DNA of 8,842 bases from Desulfobacterales bacterium (GTDB lineage Bacteria > Desulfobacterota > Desulfobacteria > Desulfobacterales > Desulfosalsimonadaceae), in NCBI GenBank assembly GCA_018399455.1, contig JAGYOT010000055.1:1-8842 (forward strand). Direction: 5' to 3'. The translations under genes and the position numbers were made by a program. Below are positions 5,965 through 8,842 of the stretch, piece after piece. The notes beneath the pieces are model-generated. The model did no database searches and had not been told where the DNA came from. It saw nothing but the letters and a program-made list of their open reading frames with translations. Position 1 is the first letter of the stretch, and each line of letters opens with the position of its first letter.

Positions 5965-6885
5965 CTAATAAGTAACTTTTTCAAGTCCCTTAAGCCCGAG
6001 TATACGCCTTGCCTCCTGGGGGGTTGCGGGGTCAATACCCAGTTCCCGGGCAATTCGTATGATTTTTGCGACCTGATCCGCATTGCTGGTGGCCAGCTCA
6101 CCCTTTGTGATATAGAGGCTGTCCTCAAGGCCGACGCGGACATGGCCATCCATTAAAAGGGCCATGTTGCACATCGGGATCTGGTGCTTGCCGGCGGCGC
6201 AGACAGACCAGTGAAAATTGCCGATGGTTTTTTTGGCGCTGTTGTAGAGAAACAGCAGGTTGTCTACGGTGGCCGGGATGCCGCCCAGAATGCCCATGAC
6301 AAACTGAATATAGACGGGCTCCTCGAGATAACCGTTGCTGATCAGGTAGGCAATGTTGTTGATCATCCCGGTGTCATAGACTTCCAGCTCCGGCCGGGTG
6401 CCGTATTGTTTAAAGGTTTGCGTATACTGTTTCAGGGTTTTGAAGGTATTGGGGAAAATAAAATCCTCGGTCATCTCGAGAAACGGCTTTTCCCAGTCAT
6501 ACTTGAACTCCTTCATTCGCTCCAGGACATGAAACAGGGCAAAGTTGACGGACCCTGAATTGCAGGAGGCGAGCTCCGGTTCAAAACTGGGCACCACTTT
6601 CAGCCGGTCTTCGACACTCATGCCGAGCGCCCCGCCGGTGGTAAAGCAGATGATCATGTCCGTTTTTTCCTTGATGTGGGCGGCAACCTCTGCAAAGCTG
6701 TCAATGTTGCCTTCAGGCCGACCGTTTTCGGGGTTTCGCATATGAATGTGGGCAACAGCAGCGCCTGCTTCATAGGCGCGGACGGCCTCCTGGGCGATTT
6801 CCTTTGGGGTTATCGGCAGATGGGGCGACATTGACGGGGTGTGGATGGCGCCGGTGATCGCCGCTGTTACAATCCGTTTTTCCAT
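5965..6885 (-). CDS. Beta-keto acid cleavage enzyme (BKACE, DUF849 family)
   Basis: This cytoplasmic TIM-barrel enzyme of 306 residues belongs to the zinc-dependent family that includes Kce (3-keto-5-aminohexanoate cleavage enzyme). Members react a beta-keto acid with acetyl-CoA to give acetoacetate and a new acyl-CoA. The metal site is visible as HIHMR (46-50, H46 and H48) and the later glutamate E254 in HVRVGLEDSLY (248-258); D255 and R250 match catalytic positions described for Kce. Other family blocks are FTTGGALG (81-88), NSGSVNF (109-115), LEVYDTGM (167-174) and QFVMGILGG (194-202). Where Kce has Glu14 this protein has Ile14 (TGAIHTP), so the natural substrate is probably not the lysine-fermentation intermediate. 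The open frame runs to 6951, but the extra 22 residues lie over a hairpin. ATG 6885 is preceded by AAAGGAAG and its MEKRIVTAAITG matches the usual N-terminus. It lies 108 bases downstream of the AtoE gene on the same strand, suggesting one operon. Confidence 0.92.
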   Translation of the reverse strand: MEKRIVTAAITGAIHTPSMSPHLPITPKEIAQEAVRAYEAGAAVAHIHMRNPENGRPEGNIDSFAEVAAHIKEKTDMIICFTTGGALGMSVEDRLKVVPSFEPELASCNSGSVNFALFHVLERMKEFKYDWEKPFLEMTEDFIFPNTFKTLKQYTQTFKQYGTRPELEVYDTGMINNIAYLISNGYLEEPVYIQFVMGILGGIPATVDNLLFLYNSAKKTIGNFHWSVCAAGKHQIPMCNMALLMDGHVRVGLEDSLYITKGELATSNADQVAKIIRIARELGIDPATPQEARRILGLKGLEKVTY

Positions 6886-6892
6886 AGAACTT

Positions 6893-6900
6893 CTTCCTTT
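6893..6900 (-). promoter_or_regulatory. Ribosome binding site that sets the BKACE start
   Basis: On the minus strand AAAGGAAG lies seven bases before the ATG at 6885, and no comparable site precedes the upstream in-frame ATG at 6951. This supports the shorter, 306-residue protein. Confidence 0.65.
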
Positions 6901-6937
6901 CTGAAAATCTAGTTTATCGGTTCTCAGTTGCTGGTTT

Positions 6938-6964
6938 GACCCGGCCGGCATCCCCGGCCGGGTC
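6938..6964 (-). other. Perfect 11-bp GC-rich hairpin between the AtoE and BKACE genes
   Basis: GACCCGGCCGG (6938-6948) and CCGGCCGGGTC (6954-6964) pair perfectly around a five-base loop. It lies 30 bases after the AtoE stop codon and about 50 bases before the BKACE start, both read on the minus strand. No T-run follows on the minus strand (AAACCAGC instead), so it is not a textbook terminator. It could attenuate transcription, protect the 3' end of an AtoE message or mark an RNA cleavage site, setting different levels of the two proteins. Confidence 0.6.
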
Positions 6965-6993
6965 TGTTTATTAAAGATCGCCTTTGGGCCGGA

Positions 6994-8370
6994 CTAGGCG
7001 GGCACCAGAAATATCGCCAGGGTTATGACGATGAAAAACAGAATACATAAAAGCACCGTATACCCCATAAAGTCTCTGGGGCGGATATCCATTAGTTTGG
7101 ACATAATCGGGATGAATGTCAATGTCCAGAACGGATTGATGAGGTTGGTGAGGGCGTCGCCGTAGCCGAAGCAGATGATGACCTTTTCAAGCGATGCCCC
7201 GATTTCATGACTTGCCGGGATAATGGTCGGAGCGAGCACGATCCATTCCCCGCCTCCGGAAGGCACAAACAGGTTCACGATGGCCGAGGAAAGGAAGGCA
7301 AAAAAGGGAAATGTCGTGGCGGTCGCAAAGCTTGCGAACCATTCCGCAATAATGGCGGAAAGGCCGGAGAACATGAATATGCCCATGATGCCCGCATAAA
7401 AGGGGAACTGGAGCAGAATATCGCCCACTCCCCGCACGGCCTGCTTCATTGCATTGATGTAATTCCTGGGCGTACCGTGCAACAAAAGCCCCACCATCAG
7501 GAAAAAAAAGTTGACCGTATTGAGGTTTAAGCCGTTGATTCCGGTTTTGGCAAAGTGCGGAATGATGTAGGTACCCCCGGCGATTACGATAATCAGTGTC
7601 AGGATCCAGCTGGTTTCCATAATATCGGCAGGTGCACGTTCCTGTCTTTCAAGGGGCTCTTCGGGTTTCTGCGCTGCGGTATCGTCGCAGGCTGAAGATG
7701 CATCCGCCAGCGCCGATGTGTCAAACTCTTTCTTTGCCCGGCCCGGGGCAACCAGAAGAATAAAGAGCGGTACGACAATAACGGTGGCGATAATCAATAC
7801 AATATTCAAGGTGCTGCCAAGGGTGGCCGAGGTTGGGATGACATGGTCGATCACCCCGGATTTGATGAATTGGTTGTTCGGGGTGTTCATCAATAACGGA
7901 GCGGAGGCCGAAAATCCCCCGTGCCAGGGCAGCAGGCCGGAGTAGACAGCGGCACAGGCGATCCTGTAGTCTACATTTCTAACCCGTCGTGAAACCTCGA
8001 GGGCAAAAAGACCCGCAACCGGGGCCAGGCCCCAGTTGATCAGCATGAGACCGATGGAGACCAGAGAGATTGTCAGGTAGGCAACAACCGGGGTTGAAAT
8101 AAGGCCGGCAATCTTGTCGAACAGCCACGCGACTGGTTTGGAGATGCCGATACAATAGCCGAAAGTCAGGATAAGGGCCATCTGCATGGCGAACTCGAGC
8201 ATGATCCAAAAGCCTTTATACCAGTGATGAACGAGCTCGACCGGTTTGGTCGGGGTCAGGATAAACACCAAAATTGCGGCCAGGATAGTTAAAATAAAAG
8301 CAAAAACCAGCGAATCAGGCAGCCAGCGTTTGACCTTTTCAGCAAAAAAACCTCCAATTTTTTCAAGCAC
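6994..8370 (-). CDS. atoE: AtoE-type short-chain fatty acid transporter
   Basis: This 458-residue inner-membrane protein belongs to the AtoE family (short-chain fatty acid transporters; E. coli AtoE is about 440 residues), which moves butyrate- or acetoacetate-like small carboxylates. About ten to twelve hydrophobic segments are visible, starting with residues 20-39 and ending with 435-457. Family blocks include LINWGLAPVAGLFALEVSRR (110-129), PWHGGFSASAPLLMNTPNN (148-166) and the hallmark NLFVPSGGGEWIVLAPTIIP (366-385), with NLINPFW (409-415) later. A hydrophilic, acidic loop (about 211-250) separates the two halves. Translation starts at a GTG: AAAGGAG (8378-8384) lies seven bases upstream and the N-terminus MLEKIGGFFAEKVKRWLPD fits the family, so the rare start is well supported. 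It is first in a probable operon with the BKACE gene, so the carried molecule is probably a substrate or product of keto-acid cleavage. Direction of transport is not determinable. Confidence 0.92.
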   Translation of the reverse strand: MLEKIGGFFAEKVKRWLPDSLVFAFILTILAAILVFILTPTKPVELVHHWYKGFWIMLEFAMQMALILTFGYCIGISKPVAWLFDKIAGLISTPVVAYLTISLVSIGLMLINWGLAPVAGLFALEVSRRVRNVDYRIACAAVYSGLLPWHGGFSASAPLLMNTPNNQFIKSGVIDHVIPTSATLGSTLNIVLIIATVIVVPLFILLVAPGRAKKEFDTSALADASSACDDTAAQKPEEPLERQERAPADIMETSWILTLIIVIAGGTYIIPHFAKTGINGLNLNTVNFFFLMVGLLLHGTPRNYINAMKQAVRGVGDILLQFPFYAGIMGIFMFSGLSAIIAEWFASFATATTFPFFAFLSSAIVNLFVPSGGGEWIVLAPTIIPASHEIGASLEKVIICFGYGDALTNLINPFWTLTFIPIMSKLMDIRPRDFMGYTVLLCILFFIVITLAIFLVPA

Positions 8371-8377
8371 TTGCCTT

Positions 8378-8384
8378 CTCCTTT
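8378..8384 (-). promoter_or_regulatory. Ribosome binding site for the GTG start of the AtoE gene
   Basis: AAAGGAG on the minus strand lies seven bases before the GTG at 8370. No ATG in the same frame upstream gives a better fit, so the GTG start is preferred. Confidence 0.65.
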
Positions 8385-8705
8385 GGATGGACGTGGTTCA
8401 GAATGGTTTAGCAATAAAGAGAAATGATCTCCGATTGCGGGGGCGATCAATAGGCGGCTCTCATAGTGACTGCCGTTTGGATCATCCCCGGCGAATCGGA
8501 TGAAAGTTTGCGGAACGAAACAGGGGCGGCGGTTTAATGCTTTTGAAAAATACAAGATACAGGCGGGGCAGGGGGGCGCGTCCCCGGGCGGGGGCAGCTC
8601 CGCATTTGCCTGGATAAAGAATGAGTAACGCCGAATTGTAGGAGCCAACAGGGTTCAATTCAGTGCACGTATTCAGAGCTTAAATGCTGCTTGCAGAGGT
8701 TTTAA
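8385..8705. other. Long leader/intergenic region upstream of the AtoE operon
   Basis: No supportable gene is seen. A 119-codon minus-strand open frame (8289-8648) overlaps the AtoE start, is rich in Pro, Arg and Cys, has no family resemblance and is taken as chance. The region must carry the AtoE operon promoter, but no convincing sigma-70 or sigma-54 pair was found by eye. It contains a G-rich block on the plus strand at 8565-8594 with four runs of three or more Gs, and a GTGCAC palindrome near 8663. Confidence 0.5.
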
Positions 8706-8739
8706 GGCCGCCCCGGAATCAGGATTTTTCGGGACGGCC
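8706..8739 (-). terminator. Probable terminator hairpin of the right-edge gene
   Basis: GGCCGCCCCG (8706-8715) pairs with CGGGACGGCC (8730-8739) in a ten-position stem with one C-A mismatch and a 14-base loop. It begins about 31 bases downstream of the minus-strand stop codon at 8771-8773. The stretch after it on the minus strand is TTAAAACC, not a real T-run, so termination is likely but not certain. Confidence 0.45.
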
Positions 8740-8770
8740 CGCTATATCATGGCAAACACCGATGAACCGG

Positions 8771-8842
8771 TCAATCGGCAGCGACGGTCGAGCCGTTTAA
8801 GAGTTCGCTGATGTCCTTGACCAGGAGCTGCTTCTCCAGGCC
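8771..8842 (-). CDS. C-terminal 23 codons of an unidentified gene, cut by right edge
   Basis: On the minus strand the frame is open from the window edge to a TGA at 8771-8773. It encodes a polar, amphipathic tail that includes LEKQLLVKDISELLNGS and ends in TVAAD. The downstream hairpin and the clean change from this frame to non-coding DNA support a real gene end. It lies upstream of AtoE on the same strand, about 400 bases away and behind a likely terminator, so it is probably a separate unit. Nothing in so short a tail identifies the product. Confidence 0.5.
   Translation of the reverse strand, partial: GLEKQLLVKDISELLNGSTVAAD

Noticed and set aside
6886..6951. 22-residue N-terminal extension of the BKACE protein
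   Set aside because: The ATG at 6951 lies in the loop of a perfect hairpin and has no ribosome binding site, and BKACE proteins normally begin at the equivalent of MEKRIVTAAITG.
8289..8648. 119-codon minus-strand open frame upstream of and overlapping the AtoE start
   Set aside because: It overlaps the AtoE N-terminus out of frame, is low in coding character and has no recognisable domain.

Overview
The window looks like a chromosomal stretch from an anaerobic, Gram-negative bacterium, most plausibly a Desulfobacterota (former deltaproteobacterial) sulfate reducer or syntroph. This is inferred from three things. The gene mix is typical of such organisms: a beta-keto acid cleavage enzyme, an AtoE-type transporter and a single-barrel old-yellow-enzyme with iron-sulfur ligands. 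The wording of the Cache/GAF/HD-GYP sensor remnant resembles sensors from that group. The proteins are built for an envelope with a periplasm. No rRNA, tRNA, CRISPR array, insertion sequence or phage gene was seen.

Layout. (1) Bases 1-822 (+) are the C-terminal part of a Bax-like peptidoglycan glucosaminidase, cut by the left edge. (2) Bases 876-1739 (+) encode an exported OpuAC-type (glycine betaine/proline-like) binding protein with no ABC ATPase or permease beside it. (3) Bases 1740-2031 are about 290 bases without a gene. (4) Bases 2053-3401 (+) are a gene graveyard. They hold the C-terminal end of a small Cache-type sensor, then a signalling protein (double-Cache, HAMP, GAF, HD-GYP) reduced by a frame break and apparent deletions. 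Its whole HD-GYP catalytic core is gone. (5) Bases 3451-4620 (-) encode a 12-helix-type MFS exporter whose promoter lies so close to the start codon that the mRNA may be leaderless. (6) Bases 4841-5956 (+) encode a single-domain NADH:flavin oxidoreductase with a strong ribosome binding site and a good sigma-70-like promoter, divergent from the MFS gene. (7) On the minus strand, an AtoE-type short-chain fatty acid transporter (6994-8370) is followed by a BKACE/DUF849 beta-keto acid cleavage enzyme (5965-6885). They form a likely two-gene operon with a perfect GC-rich hairpin between them. (8) About 400 bases without a recognisable gene follow, then the last 23 codons of an unidentified minus-strand gene at the right edge.

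How the genes may work together. The minus-strand pair makes biochemical sense: AtoE moves a small carboxylate (short-chain fatty acid or acetoacetate-like), and BKACE condenses a beta-keto acid with acetyl-CoA to give acetoacetate and a new acyl-CoA. The neighbouring flavin oxidoreductase could reduce an enoate or enoyl intermediate, but it is convergent with the BKACE gene rather than co-transcribed, so that link is a guess. The left half (cell-wall hydrolase, binding protein, dead sensor, exporter) shows no common pathway.

I did not find a clearly new multi-gene system. The points most worth following are the non-Kce active-site pocket of the BKACE next to AtoE, the old-yellow-enzyme with altered substrate and cluster motifs, and the eroded HD-GYP sensor.
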